Shown here: positions 1-9,124 of the stretch, piece by piece | Numbering within the stretch: position 1 is the stretch's first letter | How the letters are laid out: every line of letters begins with the position of its first letter | Assembly (NCBI GenBank): GCA_021927905.1 | Contig: BLLK01000037.1 | Location: forward strand, 1 to 20,058 | Direction: 5' to 3' | Origin: Chaetoceros tenuissimus | Lineage: Eukaryota > Bacillariophyta > Thalassiosirophyceae > Chaetocerotales > Chaetocerotaceae | Length of the DNA stretch: 20,058 bases | Notes under the pieces: model-generated | The model's input: only the letters and a program-made list of their open reading frames with translations | What the model was told of the DNA's origin: nothing | Databases searched by the model: none | Position numbers and translations under genes: made by a program

Positions 1-113
1 ATATATTTTTCTTGTAAAAAGTATTTTTAAAAACCTATGTTTCTTCTTTATGTATCTTCAATCCTATCCGATTTTTCTACAATGTTAGTAATATATTTCG
101 TAATGGTTGCACT

Positions 114-1075
114 TTAATCCCTACTGCCTTTATTTTCAACTGCATCTCTCTTTCTTTGCGACAATGGCTGATACGCTTTACTCCCATTGATTGCCTCTTG
201 CAGTAATTCATCTTCAAATGCTCTAACTTTTAGCAAAGCTTTGCTATGAATGTTTCCAAATATGAACTGGCAAAGATGCGTTCCTCTCAATCGAGCAAAT
301 TTGATATCTCTGGTTTTGCAAAACTTTCCGAATTCGTATTTGTACTATTGGATTCTGTTTCAATAATACCAGTTGCATTACTTTTGGTTTGAAAAGATTC
401 GGAATCGACTATCAAATCTTGATCAAATTGCACCAGTAGCGTCTTGTCAATGTCGTATAGATTGGATATTTCATCCCATAGCTGTTGCGGTGAAGGCCGA
501 GATTCGAGAAGTTTCTTTGCGCCCGGTACCGATTTTACCACATTGGAATTATTAAAAGCAACGAGAATATTCGCATCTCTATCGAAAGCAATCGTTTTGA
601 TCATTTGCAAACGGCTACCAAGACTATAACCAATACTTAGTACATTCATATTCGCTGCTTCCTCTTCACCGTATTCATCCACTACGATATTTCGATATGC
701 TTTATTGAATTCGATTGCGATTGACTTTGCAAGTTGAAAGTGATTCAATGGATTCTTTGAAAAAGTCACAGGAATAGATGATGCGATGACTATAGAATTT
801 GATTGCTTTGCTATTTGTTCCAGCATGGGCATATAGAATTGCAGAGGATAGAATCAAAAGAGATTACCGCCAATAAAGTGAAGCATTGTTTGCTTGAGGA
901 GTTTCAGATTCATTGTTGGCATCAATTGGAGGACGAGGAAGAAAGACATGTGTTCATTTTTTATAGGTCCCATTCCCAGTCTAGACTTTGTGGTTCTTCA
1001 TCATCATAGTCATCTATGTATTAGTCATCATCGTCTTCGGTAATCATCATCATCATTGTAGCTTCGGCTTTGGAG
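114..1075 (-). pseudogene. Decayed DUF1350 (alpha/beta-hydrolase-like) gene
   Basis: Reading on the minus strand, the core matches my knowledge of the DUF1350 family: an HFIGG segment, then PLQFYMPMLEQ, a nucleophile-elbow-like GYSLGS, RDANILVAFNN, and LLVQFDQD, followed in another frame by KFARLRGTHL. The function of this family is poorly known; it resembles alpha/beta hydrolases. The gene is broken. The core open stretch is 287-832. An in-frame TGA at 854-856 separates HFIGGNLF from FYPLQFY; one base change from a GGA glycine codon would explain it. The C-terminal part (KFARLRGTHL to a TAA at 114-116) is in a different frame, so one frameshift lies within 287-344. Upstream, an acidic stretch and an RPPIDANNESETPQ segment (about 900-1060) lie in other frames with further stops. 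Several independent lesions make a pseudogene more likely than recoding or one sequencing error. Introns cannot be fully excluded. The 5' limit is approximate. Confidence 0.72.
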
Positions 1076-1617
1076 TTGAATATTTGTTGGTAGAGGATTT
1101 TGCTTTCATGATGTCAAGTGAACGGATTTTTTTGGACGAGGTTGAATAGATAAAGATATGACGACGAGAAAAGCCGTTGACGGAAGTTAAACTCGATTGG
1201 ACATATGGAAAGACGTCATGTAACTATTTTTATTTTAGGTTCAAAGCTTTTACCTCATTCTTGAAGGGGGTTCTGATAACGAAAGTGATAGAGTTGGAAA
1301 GGAAAGAGGGAGAAACAAATAATGTAAGGATGGGAAGCAAAGAACAAGGATGAGATTGGAAAGTGATAAAGATGGGAAGCAAAGAACAAGGATGAGATTG
1401 GAAAGTGATAGGAGTGGGAAGAAAAGAGGGAAATATATATAAGGATTGCATAAATTTATATCCAATCAAGCATATATCTCTTTCCAAGTCTTAGATCCCT
1501 CACACCCCTTCTGACTCCTCTGTAAGTCATACTGTTGATTATAGATCAAGAAACATATTTATTCTAGCTGGTTTAGAACCTATTCCTTCTCCCCAATCAA
1601 CCATGCACCAGTCATAA
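1076..1617. other. Non-coding stretch between DUF1350 relic and Copia element
   Basis: I see no convincing gene here. Short open frames on the minus strand at 1230-1487 are translations of the purine-rich minisatellite and have low-complexity protein composition. From about 1490 to 1617 the sequence is unremarkable. In a minus-strand frame it extends for about ten codons the coding remnant found on the other side of the Copia element (11691-12220). Confidence 0.5.
1329..1410. repeat. 42-bp minisatellite, two near-perfect copies
   Basis: A 40-bp unit beginning GATGGGAAGCAAAGAACAAG occurs at 1329-1368 and again at 1371-1410, giving a 42-bp period. Flanking purine-rich sequence (1295-1328 and 1411-1435) looks like degenerate partial copies. 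The + strand is strongly A and G rich, as in the large satellites at the right of the window, but the unit sequence is different. Confidence 0.85.
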
Positions 1618-1622
1618 CACAG
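1618..1622. repeat. Target site duplication of the Copia element, left copy
   Basis: CACAG directly abuts the outer edge of the left LTR and is repeated at 11686-11690 just outside the right LTR. Five base pairs is the usual target duplication size for Copia integrases. Confidence 0.85.
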
Positions 1623-1927
1623 CGTTGAAATACCTCTCCTTTGGTAGCTATGTGCTCCTCAAGTGCTGTAGTATATAATACTCTGTAGCCAGATGAAGTA
1701 CTTGGTCTTCTATAGATTTTAGTTTACTCAATACAGAAACTGATGGTTTCTATTTAATGAGATGAAGCAACACAGATGATGCTGCCGTTACGTGTTGCTT
1801 CATCTCCTCCACACATTCTTCATTCTGAGCTCTTACTGCTTCTGCGTACATTTGCTTTCGCCGTTCTACAATTTTAGCATGATTACTACTACTGTCATTG
1901 TTTGCTGTTTTCTTATTATTTCCAACG
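1623..1927 (-). repeat. 3' LTR of the Copia element
   Basis: 305 bp, aligning end to end with 11395-11685 with six substitutions and one extra 14-bp stretch (about 1764-1777). The element's last open frame crosses the inner edge of this LTR and stops inside it at 1750-1752. The purine tract next to the inner edge is weak (sense strand GAAGGAG, about 1930-1937), so the second-strand primer is not obvious. Confidence 0.92.
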
Positions 1928-3680
1928 GGCTCCTTCGGGTGAGTGTACCCTGTATATGACACACTTATATGGTCCCTTCCCATTATTGCTCTCCTGAAGT
2001 CTGTAAAACCCTTACCCATTATTGGCTTAGTAATTATTTGTTAGTTGGACAATACACTACCTCAACGTTGCCATTCTTGATTCTGTCTGTTGACCAGAAC
2101 TGTTTAATGGCCATGTGCTTCATATTTGACGTACAAGAATCCTGACCATTCTTCAAAATCTTGATCTCTGACTCATTATCTTTTGCTAGCACATTACTTT
2201 CAAGCTTGTACCCTTGTTCTTCCATGAACATTTCGAAGTAAATGTTCTTTGGTAGTCCTTCGCTCGTCCCTACTAGTTCGCATTCAGTAGAACTATGTGT
2301 ATTCATCTTTTGTTTGTAGGCTTTCTGATCTAAAACGCCTGTTCCCATCGTAATTATCTGTCCTGTGTGTCCCCTCATATCATCGTGTACAGCATGCGCT
2401 GAATCTGTCATTGTTAGCATGTGCAATAAGTCATCAGCTCCTACGGTTCTGAGATTGTCTTGGGTTGTCTTTATCCAACTCATCATTCTCATAAATTTGT
2501 GACAGTCCTCTCTATTTGGCTCGTGCACCCTAGTCATCAGAAAGGTATTGGTAAACTCTACGTCTGGTCTGCTTCTTTTCATAGCCCATGCTACCTTCAT
2601 TATATACTTCAACAGCATGTCAGCCTTCTCTCTGGTTAGCTTTGGTGATTTCTTGTTTACTTTGAGTAACCACTTCGCATGAGGTGTTTTGTATTTTCAA
2701 TTTTGTACCATACCTAATTCCTCCTCTAAATCTTTGATCATTTGCTTGATGTATGGCACTGTTCCAATGTCCACCTTGCCATCTCCTCTGAAATAGAAGT
2801 CTATACCCAGGAATTCAAGCTTGTTTCCTCGCTGTATCGTCAAGCCTGGGAACCGTTCGTTGATCTTGTTAATCAGGTCAGTGACTGCCTTAGTTTGACC
2901 ACCAACAATGTTGTCATCTACGTACCACCCAATCGTGAGTTGTTTTCCATCCACTACTTTGTTCGTGACACACTTATCTACCTTGTTTATCTGGAAACCC
3001 TCTTGTATTAACACGTCTGCAAACATGTTATACCACAATAAAGCGGACTCGATCATGCCATAAAGAGCCTTCAAAATTCTGCAGTACAACACTTTCTTCC
3101 CTTTTTCATACCTTACACTCTCAGTGAAGTCTGGGTTAACCTCTAACATTATGTCTACGAATTGCCCTTCAAATTTTAGTAGTGCAAACTTGTCGTCAGG
3201 TAAGTCGGTGTGCAAGTAAGCCCCAGGGACGTCAAACACTGCCACATCTCTCTTTTCGAATGCAAAGATGGTTACCAATGCTATCAGTGATTTGACCGAC
3301 ATGGTTGATGATGATGTCTCTTCTCTAGGTAGGAACTTCCTTTACCCACTTCTGTCACTACAACATCTACCCTTGATTTTTCCATCCCTTTTCTCCTTGA
3401 TCAAGTTTATTGCTCTCAACGCCTTTGCCTTCTGTTCCGCAGTCGAAGAGTCATAATCCACTACTCCTAGTACACACATGTCGTTTAGCTGCTTGTATTC
3501 TTTTATCAACGCTGCTACTGCTTGTTCCTGGAATATCTTAATTCCTTCTGTTGCTGTCATTTGGTTAAACATGTAATCTACTGCTCTTGAGTACAACTGT
3601 CTGGTAGTGGTGTGATTGAGATCTTCTGCTAGGTTCGAGAAGTTGGTTGAACTCCTCTTTTTGCATATAACTTTTTCCAC
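1750..3680 (-). pseudogene. Copia pol, reverse transcriptase and RNase H part
   Basis: Sense is minus. The N-terminal reverse transcriptase stretch KALRAINLIKEKRDGKIKGR (3680-3345) is separated by a TAA (3342-3344) from the main polymerase domain (3302-2700). That domain has DVPGAYLH and the catalytic YVDD box at 2913-2924. An in-frame TGA (2697-2699) separates it from the thumb and RNase H region (to 2034). RNase H acidic sites are visible as TDSAHAVHDDMRGHTG (about 2405), SSTECELVG (about 2286) and DNESEIK (about 2183). After CPTNK a small frame-disrupting deletion (near 2030) removes the residues expected before TKPIMGKGF. The frame then continues from 2019 through the LTR edge to a TAG at 1750-1752, giving about 58 LTR-encoded residues rich in N, K and E. 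In life it would convert element RNA to DNA in cytoplasmic particles. This copy is inactive. Confidence 0.88.
1759..1806. repeat. 15-bp perfect inverted repeat created by an insertion in the 3' LTR
   Basis: GAGATGAAGCAACAC at 1759-1773 is the exact reverse complement of 1792-1806, with an 18-base spacer. The other LTR lacks the extra 14 bases and there only 7 bp can pair, so the insertion copied the complementary arm. Confidence 0.85.
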
Positions 3681-4755
3681 CAGTACTACCTATGTTGCTC
3701 AAAGGGTCTTGCGGTGGTCTTCTGGCTCTTTGGGATCTCTGAGGTCTCTCCTCTGTAGTATTACTATTGGTGTCTTCGTTATTATCTTCTCCTTTATATT
3801 CAGACCCAGTATCCTCATCATTTGATTCAATACTATTGTCTTCTACATCTGCATCATCTTTGCTCCTTACTTCAACGTCTTCGCTCCTTACTTCAAATTC
3901 CTCGCTCCTTGGTTCTTCAAGTTCATCACTGATGTCTACGCTCCTTACTTCTTCTTCTAGATCATTTGCTCCTGGGTTGTCAGGTAATAGTTTGTCGTCA
4001 CTCTCATTTACGTCCGAAGTATGGAAAGAGCTGTCATCTGATGAGTCCAAGTCTCCTTCACTACTGGTGGATGATACAGTGACATCGTCATATACATAGG
4101 TGCTACCGTCATCTGAATCTCCCTCGTCTATGTCAGTGTCATTGATGGTCATGTTATTTCCAGGTGACATACCAAGTTTTGGTATTCCATTCTCATCTAG
4201 GAAGTCCGCTTTCTCTCGTGCAGCTAACTCGTGTACTCTCTCAATTACCTCGTCAGTGATAGCTAATTCATCCCATTGGTGACCACGTATTCTCTTTCCA
4301 GTGTCTAATGACATGAAGTAGTACCCTCCTTGAGAGTTGGATGGTCATAGCGCCATTGCACAAACGGATCTTGGTGTCCTATTGTTCTTTGATTCCCTGA
4401 ACACCAGACAATATGCCCCAAAAGTTACTTCAAGATTTCCAGCGTCATGTGGTCCTCGACCTTCTATTACAGCTCCAGGGCTTAAGTCCTTCGAAACACT
4501 TCCTTCTCTCAAATGTTGGTTGATCCAGTAAAATACGTCTATGATGTTTTCGTCTACAATGATCTTTGGGACCTGTTTATAAGGTAATTTGTCCCAATAA
4601 CATCTCTGTCTGTCTTTGACAAATCTGATTTCTCTTTTGATGAATGGGTTATGCTCATTTGCAGCACAAGTATCGACTGTAGCATTCACCTTTCCTTTGA
4701 TCCTATCAAACTCATTATCTCCATTCACTAGTTCAATGGTAAAACCTCTATTGTT
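3565..4755 (-). pseudogene. Copia integrase C-terminal half and acidic linker
   Basis: This continues, across the LINE insertion, the integrase that starts at 9124-8828. GFTIELVNGDNEFDRIKG holds the second catalytic aspartate. TCAANEHNPFIKREIRFVKD follows where the third catalytic residue, a glutamate, is expected; by my alignment it may be the lysine of FIKRE. An in-frame TGA at 4345-4347 falls between CAMAL and PSNSQGGYYF, where related elements usually have arginine. After SLDTGKRIRGHQW comes a long Asp/Ser/Glu-rich linker (about 4180-3800) with repeated VRSED/VRSKD units, then RRPPQDP and KSYMQKEEF. The frame then shifts (within 3565-3680) into the reverse transcriptase frame. The linker is the usual low-complexity connection between integrase and reverse transcriptase in Copia polyproteins. 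Confidence 0.82.
4740..4755. repeat. Target site duplication of the LINE, left copy
   Basis: TAAAACCTCTATTGTT is repeated perfectly at 8812-8827. It is Copia integrase coding sequence: the integrase translation reads smoothly from the right copy into the left copy when the LINE is removed. Confidence 0.95.
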
Positions 4756-4756
4756 G

Positions 4757-7141
4757 GAGGCATTTGGTATACACCCACAGTTTGTCTTTGACGGATCTGA
4801 TCATAGATCAATTGAAATAGCATTCTCTAAAGAGCGATTGATGGGCGACCCAATCCCCTTGACATGGACGCAACCATCAATAAATGCAAACCATCCAAAA
4901 CAAGTAAAGTCATTTGTAGAAGAGCTACTAGCGCTCCATAGAAAAGGGAGAACAATGGAGGCTCTGGAAGCAGCAGAGGAGAAGCTTAAAAGCAATGATC
5001 CACCAGTACAACTAGAAGGACTGAAGAAGGTACTGAGCATTGAAAAGCGAGCAATGACGGATTATTTAACCAGTGCAACACGTAAAGTTCTCAAGCCAAG
5101 GAGTAACATTGATGTGCCTTGGTCGGTGAAACTAGCTATCAGTAAGAAAGCAAGAATAGCAGCCAGGAAAGAATGGGAGAAGGATAAGGAGAATGACGAA
5201 GCATACAACAAGTGGAAAGAATCGCGTACCAAATATGAAAAAGCATTAGTCAGAGCTCCTGAGCTGAGAAAAGAAATGTATGATTCAATGGTAGAAGAAA
5301 TGTCTTACAGAATGCATTGTTCTGAAGATTCAGCAATACGTGCAATTTACAATTGTGAAGTCTTGAGGGACCTTTGTGCAAAGAACAGGACAGTCTTAAA
5401 AGGTGCAAGAGGAAAGACGATGACACATATCCTTGTTGGTGAACCGGTTGAATCAGTGAAAACACAGTGGATGAAAATCACTGACAGTGAACTCATTGAA
5501 GAAATATTACTACGTTTTAATGAACGGCACTTGCAGCAGTCAACAATCTCTCCATTCGCGCATGGCCCACTACGACAAATATTGGGAGAAGATGGCAAAG
5601 GCAGCCAAGCATTCTTGGACGGTCTGATTGACTCGGAGGTAGCTGAAGAGTATGGTCACCTAGCAACAGCGACGAATTTAATCATCGAGGAAATGAAAAT
5701 GAAAGAGATAGGTGGAGAACCAGCAAAGTTCGAATGGACCTTCGATGAGGCAGACTACAAGGAAGCATTTGGCAAAGCACGTCTCAACACAGCACCAGGT
5801 TTTTCAGGCTTGAACATGCATACATTAAGAGCGATATCAACAAATAAAGAGCTTCGTACAATCTATGCCAAGGTGCTAGAGCTACCATTCCGATATGGAT
5901 TCACTTATCCTCGATGGGAAAAGACAGTTCAAGCCTTACTTATGAAAGAGCTACTGCCATTTGTACATAGGTGGAGAATTCTGGAACTCATGGAACAAGA
6001 CTACAACGGGGTCCTTAAGTTAGTAGTAGGACGTAAATTCGCAGCACACGACCAGGAATTCTTCCAAAACAAAGAGTCATATGGAGCAGTAAAGAAGAAG
6101 AGTGCACATGACGCACTCAACTCGGTGCAGAATGTTCTGGAATATAGTAGGATAATGAGTAGTCCAATCGCAATAGCTCCCAAAGACGCCACAGGCTGCT
6201 TCGATCTACTGCGGAGGGAAATCATAAAAGTAATCCAAGAATCCAAGGGAATGCCAAAGGAGTTTGGTGAATGTGTAGTGCAAACACTTCATGGCATGGA
6301 GAGGCATATCCGCTTAGCAGGAAAGTTATCAAAGAAGAGTGTCAAATATAACAGCAACAACAACATTGGTGGTATAGGGCAAGGAAGTGGAGAAGGTCCA
6401 CAGGACGGAAATGACATGATTGGATTGCTTAAAGATGTCCATACCAAAACAACTCGAGGATGCACATTACTTCATCCGGATGGAGTGCAGTCAGTAACCA
6501 GACATGGAGGCGGCTTCATTGATGACCAAATCGATGTGATATCACTGGACACGCAGGTTGCAGAACAGGAGAAAGAGTTAGTTGAAGATATCCTTCTTCA
6601 GTGGCAAAACTTGCTAAATGTATCCGGAGGTGATCTAAGTATTAACAAATGCACAGTAGGATTCGCCCAGTACAAATTTGTCAAATCCATAAAGAGAGAC
6701 TACGTAAAGATGAAGAGCATCAATGAGAATGAGACACAAATAGAGCTTCAACCCAATAACCAGCTCTTGCAAAAGGAAGTATTGAAACGACTGGAACCAA
6801 ACAACGGAGAGAAGTATCTAGGAGTAAGGAATGCTCTAAGCGGTTCTAATAGTGATGAATTCAAGGCGCGAAAGTTACAAGTAGAGGAAATGGCAGGACG
6901 AGTGTCCATGTCACATATCACAAGACAACAAGCATACATGATTCACTCCATTCAGTATAAGCCAGCGATCATATATCCTCTACAGCACACAACGTTTACG
7001 ACAAAGCAGTGCAAAGCAATACAAGTTCCGATGACAAATGCACTGTTGCCAAAAATGGGATTCAATAGACTAACCCTAACCCTAACAGTACATTGCGACT
7101 CAACCAAGCCACATCAAGCAAATAATGGGAATACAGAGTGA
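4757..7141 (+). CDS. LINE ORF: endonuclease remnant plus reverse transcriptase
   Basis: The open frame extends upstream to an ATG at 4616, but its first 46 residues are antisense of Copia integrase and are fortuitous. The first ATG inside the element is at 4841. Numbering from 4616: SDHRSIEI (residues 61-68) is the end of an AP-type endonuclease. A charged helical linker fills about 85-250. Reverse transcriptase motifs follow: NTAPGFSGLNMHTL (about 390), motif A KDATGCFD (catalytic Asp about 524), motif B-like GGIGQGSGEGP (about 585) and the catalytic FIDD box (about 635-637, 6515-6526). EKYLGVRN then marks the thumb. Similarity ends after LLPKMGFNR (about 7069). The next residues, LTLTLT, translate a telomeric repeat, and the last 20 or so look like frame-shifted sequence. 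Stop TGA at 7139-7141. It is otherwise free of internal stops. It would make cDNA at a nicked target site, but without the endonuclease this copy is probably inactive. Confidence 0.85.
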   Translation, partial: EAFGIHPQFVFDGSDHRSIEIAFSKERLMGDPIPLTWTQPSINANHPKQVKSFVEELLALHRKGRTMEALEAAEEKLKSNDPPVQLEGLKKVLSIEKRAMTDYLTSATRKVLKPRSNIDVPWSVKLAISKKARIAARKEWEKDKENDEAYNKWKESRTKYEKALVRAPELRKEMYDSMVEEMSYRMHCSEDSAIRAIYNCEVLRDLCAKNRTVLKGARGKTMTHILVGEPVESVKTQWMKITDSELIEEILLRFNERHLQQSTISPFAHGPLRQILGEDGKGSQAFLDGLIDSEVAEEYGHLATATNLIIEEMKMKEIGGEPAKFEWTFDEADYKEAFGKARLNTAPGFSGLNMHTLRAISTNKELRTIYAKVLELPFRYGFTYPRWEKTVQALLMKELLPFVHRWRILELMEQDYNGVLKLVVGRKFAAHDQEFFQNKESYGAVKKKSAHDALNSVQNVLEYSRIMSSPIAIAPKDATGCFDLLRREIIKVIQESKGMPKEFGECVVQTLHGMERHIRLAGKLSKKSVKYNSNNNIGGIGQGSGEGPQDGNDMIGLLKDVHTKTTRGCTLLHPDGVQSVTRHGGGFIDDQIDVISLDTQVAEQEKELVEDILLQWQNLLNVSGGDLSINKCTVGFAQYKFVKSIKRDYVKMKSINENETQIELQPNNQLLQKEVLKRLEPNNGEKYLGVRNALSGSNSDEFKARKLQVEEMAGRVSMSHITRQQAYMIHSIQYKPAIIYPLQHTTFTTKQCKAIQVPMTNALLPKMGFNRLTLTLTVHCDSTKPHQANNGNTE
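7070..7086. repeat. Interstitial telomeric repeat (CTAACCCTAACCCTAAC)
   Basis: 17 bp of perfect CCCTAA repeat (TTAGGG on the minus strand), nearly three units. It lies between the last recognisable reverse transcriptase residues and the start of the RNase H frame. Confidence 0.9.
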
Positions 7142-8717
7142 GGAATGGACTGACGACAGTACTTTGGCGGTAGTAGCAGCATTGAGAGAGGGAAGGACCA
7201 TCACAATCTTTGGTGACGGCTCTGTGAAGGATGGACGAGGTAGCCATGCCTATAGAATAATACCACATGACAATTTGTATGATGATAGGGGCACTTTGAC
7301 AGCTGGAGCAGTAACTAATGGGGACCGGAGGTGGATCACCTCACTCAGAACAGAGCAGATGTCGCAACTAGGAGCACTATATACAATTCTTGCTATAGCA
7401 GTCACAAATGAGGTAACAGACTCAAAGTCAACCTTTCTCTTTCGCTACGACAATCAAGAGAGTCTTCGACGGGTGAAAATAGTCCATTCCTTTTACACAG
7501 ATGCATCACCATTTGCAACTGATTATGACGTATGGGCAGAGATAACGAGAGTGTGTGAGAGATTCCCAAATGTCATCATAGAAGAGTCTTGGGTAAAAGG
7601 GCATCAGGATGATGATTCAGAAGATGTTACCATCGAAGCACAGCATAATATAGACATGGATGCATTGGCAGAGGTGCATCGTGAGTCAGATGAAACAATG
7701 CCACAGGCACCATTGTTCTGTAGTGAACGAGCACAGATATTAATGGACGGGATTGCGGTCACTCAAGGATTCCACCACCAATTACGGGTGCATTTATTAG
7801 GAGACAACCTGAGGCAGTATATCAAGGGTAAGACCGGCTGGACAGACAATGAATTCAATACAGTCAACTGGCAAGCACTAGAGCGGTACCTCAAGGCAGT
7901 ATCTCCAGGCAAACGAACCAACATTATCAAAATGCAACATGGATGGCACCACACCTGTGAAAGAGATGCCATGTTCAAGGAGTCTGGCAATTTCAAATCG
8001 GGTCACACAAGCACATTCTGCCCATTCGGGTGTGGTGAGAGCGACTACCGCTGGCATTTCTTGCGATGCACAAAGTCTCCAATATCGAAAGAAGCAGCAA
8101 GTGAGACAAGGAAACTTCATAACGTATTCAAACGATACAAAGTACATCGTGAGATGCAAAGTGTGATACTGCAACGAGTGAAGGCTACGCTACAAAGTCA
8201 ACGAATTGTACCTATGCAACTAGATGATCATACAGATCCTTTGCTCCAAGAAGCACTGGACGAACAAGACATATTAGGGTGGGATCAATTCCTGCTCGGG
8301 AGACAGTCCAAGCGCTGGGAGGAATTACAGCACAAGGAATACTCGAGACTGGCTGCACAGTTACCAGCAAACTCCTCGCTCCCTGCACACTTCAAATCTA
8401 CAGTACTCTCCAAAATGATGATCCAAGAGGCAACTTACATCGTGCTGAACCGATGGCAGGTGCATAACGAAGTGGCCCATACAGCTATTACTGCGAAGGA
8501 ATATATCATAGACCGAGACAAAGCCAAGGTTCAAGTTCGGGCACTACTATCTGCACCACGACCAGACCACAGAGCATTGACAAGACTGATACCTGAGACA
8601 GTTGAGACACTTTTGTCACAACCGCTAGAACGCATTCAAGAATGGATCGCTACATGGAAGGCTTCTAAAGCTTACATAGCGCCATCACTTATCACAACAT
8701 ATATGCAAACAACATAA
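7125..8717 (+). CDS. LINE ORF: RNase H with zinc-finger-like C-terminal region
   Basis: 530 residues from ATG at 7125 to TAA at 8715-8717, overlapping the upstream frame by 17 bp in a different frame. The frame actually opens right after the telomeric tract (TAA at 7083-7085), so residues upstream of the ATG are also coding-like. RNase H type I signature: FGDGSVKDGRGS (Asp31), TEQMSQLGAL (Glu77), FRYDNQES (Asp109), then WVKGHQDDD and AQHNIDMDALA (His160, Asp177 or 179). This domain removes RNA from the RNA-DNA hybrid. Residues 299-315 form a C-x3-C-x7-H-x3-C cluster (CPFGCGESDYRWHFLRC), typical of the zinc-binding tail of many LINE proteins. The remaining 200 residues are charged and alpha-helical in character, without a domain I recognise. 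Originally this was probably one polyprotein with the reverse transcriptase. The separation appears secondary. Confidence 0.85.
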   Translation: MGIQSEEWTDDSTLAVVAALREGRTITIFGDGSVKDGRGSHAYRIIPHDNLYDDRGTLTAGAVTNGDRRWITSLRTEQMSQLGALYTILAIAVTNEVTDSKSTFLFRYDNQESLRRVKIVHSFYTDASPFATDYDVWAEITRVCERFPNVIIEESWVKGHQDDDSEDVTIEAQHNIDMDALAEVHRESDETMPQAPLFCSERAQILMDGIAVTQGFHHQLRVHLLGDNLRQYIKGKTGWTDNEFNTVNWQALERYLKAVSPGKRTNIIKMQHGWHHTCERDAMFKESGNFKSGHTSTFCPFGCGESDYRWHFLRCTKSPISKEAASETRKLHNVFKRYKVHREMQSVILQRVKATLQSQRIVPMQLDDHTDPLLQEALDEQDILGWDQFLLGRQSKRWEELQHKEYSRLAAQLPANSSLPAHFKSTVLSKMMIQEATYIVLNRWQVHNEVAHTAITAKEYIIDRDKAKVQVRALLSAPRPDHRALTRLIPETVETLLSQPLERIQEWIATWKASKAYIAPSLITTYMQTT

Positions 8718-8811
8718 ACTCCTTCCCCTTTTTCATCCACCCAATTGGGCCGATGTAATGAAGTTGATACTCATAATGTAGTGATTAACGTCAGTAAAGA
8801 TTTTATTATTA
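8718..8811 (+). other. LINE 3' untranslated region and TTATTAT tail
   Basis: 94 bp between the RNase H stop codon and the right target duplication, ending in ATTTTATTATTAT-like simple sequence. No further coding is seen. Confidence 0.8.
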
Positions 8812-8827
8812 TAAAACCTCTATTGTT
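8812..8827. repeat. Target site duplication of the LINE, right copy
   Basis: Perfect 16-bp match to 4740-4755. Confidence 0.95.
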
Positions 8828-9124
8828 ATGCATTGCTATTGCATTGTTTAATGCTTTCACTATCTCTTCTGTTGGCCTGTAATATGTGACTCTTCCTGTT
8901 GCACTTAGTTTTTGCTTATTGAAAGTGACTCCAATGATGAAGAGGATATTCCTTCCCTTGATTATGAGGTATGGGGCATAGTTGCTGTAAAAGAAGTCTA
9001 TGTCAAGTATCTCATTTGGATGGTGGCGTACCAGATTCGATGGTAGAGCGGTTCTGAGTGCTTTGTTGTTTTTGTTGGCTCGCTTTTGTACTGTCTTGCC
9101 TACAATGAGTTGTTCTGCCGCCCC
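8828..9124 (-). pseudogene. Copia integrase, N-terminal part of catalytic core
   Basis: Minus strand, in the same frame as Gag-protease but after an in-frame TGA (9125-9127). It reads GAAEQLIVGKTVQKRANK, a basic segment, then EILDIDFFYSN with the first catalytic aspartate (about 8995), GRNILFIIGV, and RPTEEIVKALNNAIAMHN. The reading continues into NNRGFTIEL within the LINE target duplication and then at 4755 downwards, so the LINE split the integrase between its first and second catalytic aspartates. No ATG starts here; it was made as part of the Gag-Pol polyprotein. Confidence 0.85.

Larger units (their letters stand above)
4756..8811 (+). mobile_element. 5'-truncated LINE (non-LTR retrotransposon) nested in Copia
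   Basis: 4056 bp on the plus strand, bounded by a perfect 16-bp target duplication and with no terminal repeats, as expected for target-primed reverse transcription. It begins inside the endonuclease: only its C-terminal signature SDHR (4796-4807) remains, so the element is 5' truncated. It then encodes a reverse transcriptase and, in a second frame, an RNase H. The 3' end is TTTATTATTAT rather than a long poly(A), like LINEs that end in short simple repeats. Because it interrupts Copia, it is the younger insertion. I cannot place it in a named LINE clade from the sequence alone. Confidence 0.93.

Noticed and set aside
2697-4347. TGA reassigned to an amino acid
   Set aside because: Several in-frame TGA codons occur, but TAA and TAG stops and frameshifts occur in the same genes. 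The LINE frames also end at TGA and TAA normally. Decay explains this better.
3616-4531. Plus-strand open frames opposite the Copia linker
   Set aside because: They are antisense shadows of the Asp/Ser-rich linker and integrase; their Ser/Leu-rich composition is an artefact.
4616-4756. First 46 residues of the LINE reverse transcriptase open frame
   Set aside because: This part lies outside the LINE target duplication boundary and is antisense Copia integrase sequence.
7125-7141. Translational coupling between the two LINE frames
   Set aside because: The 17-bp overlap is better explained by the telomeric-repeat deletion junction that put the RNase H part out of frame.
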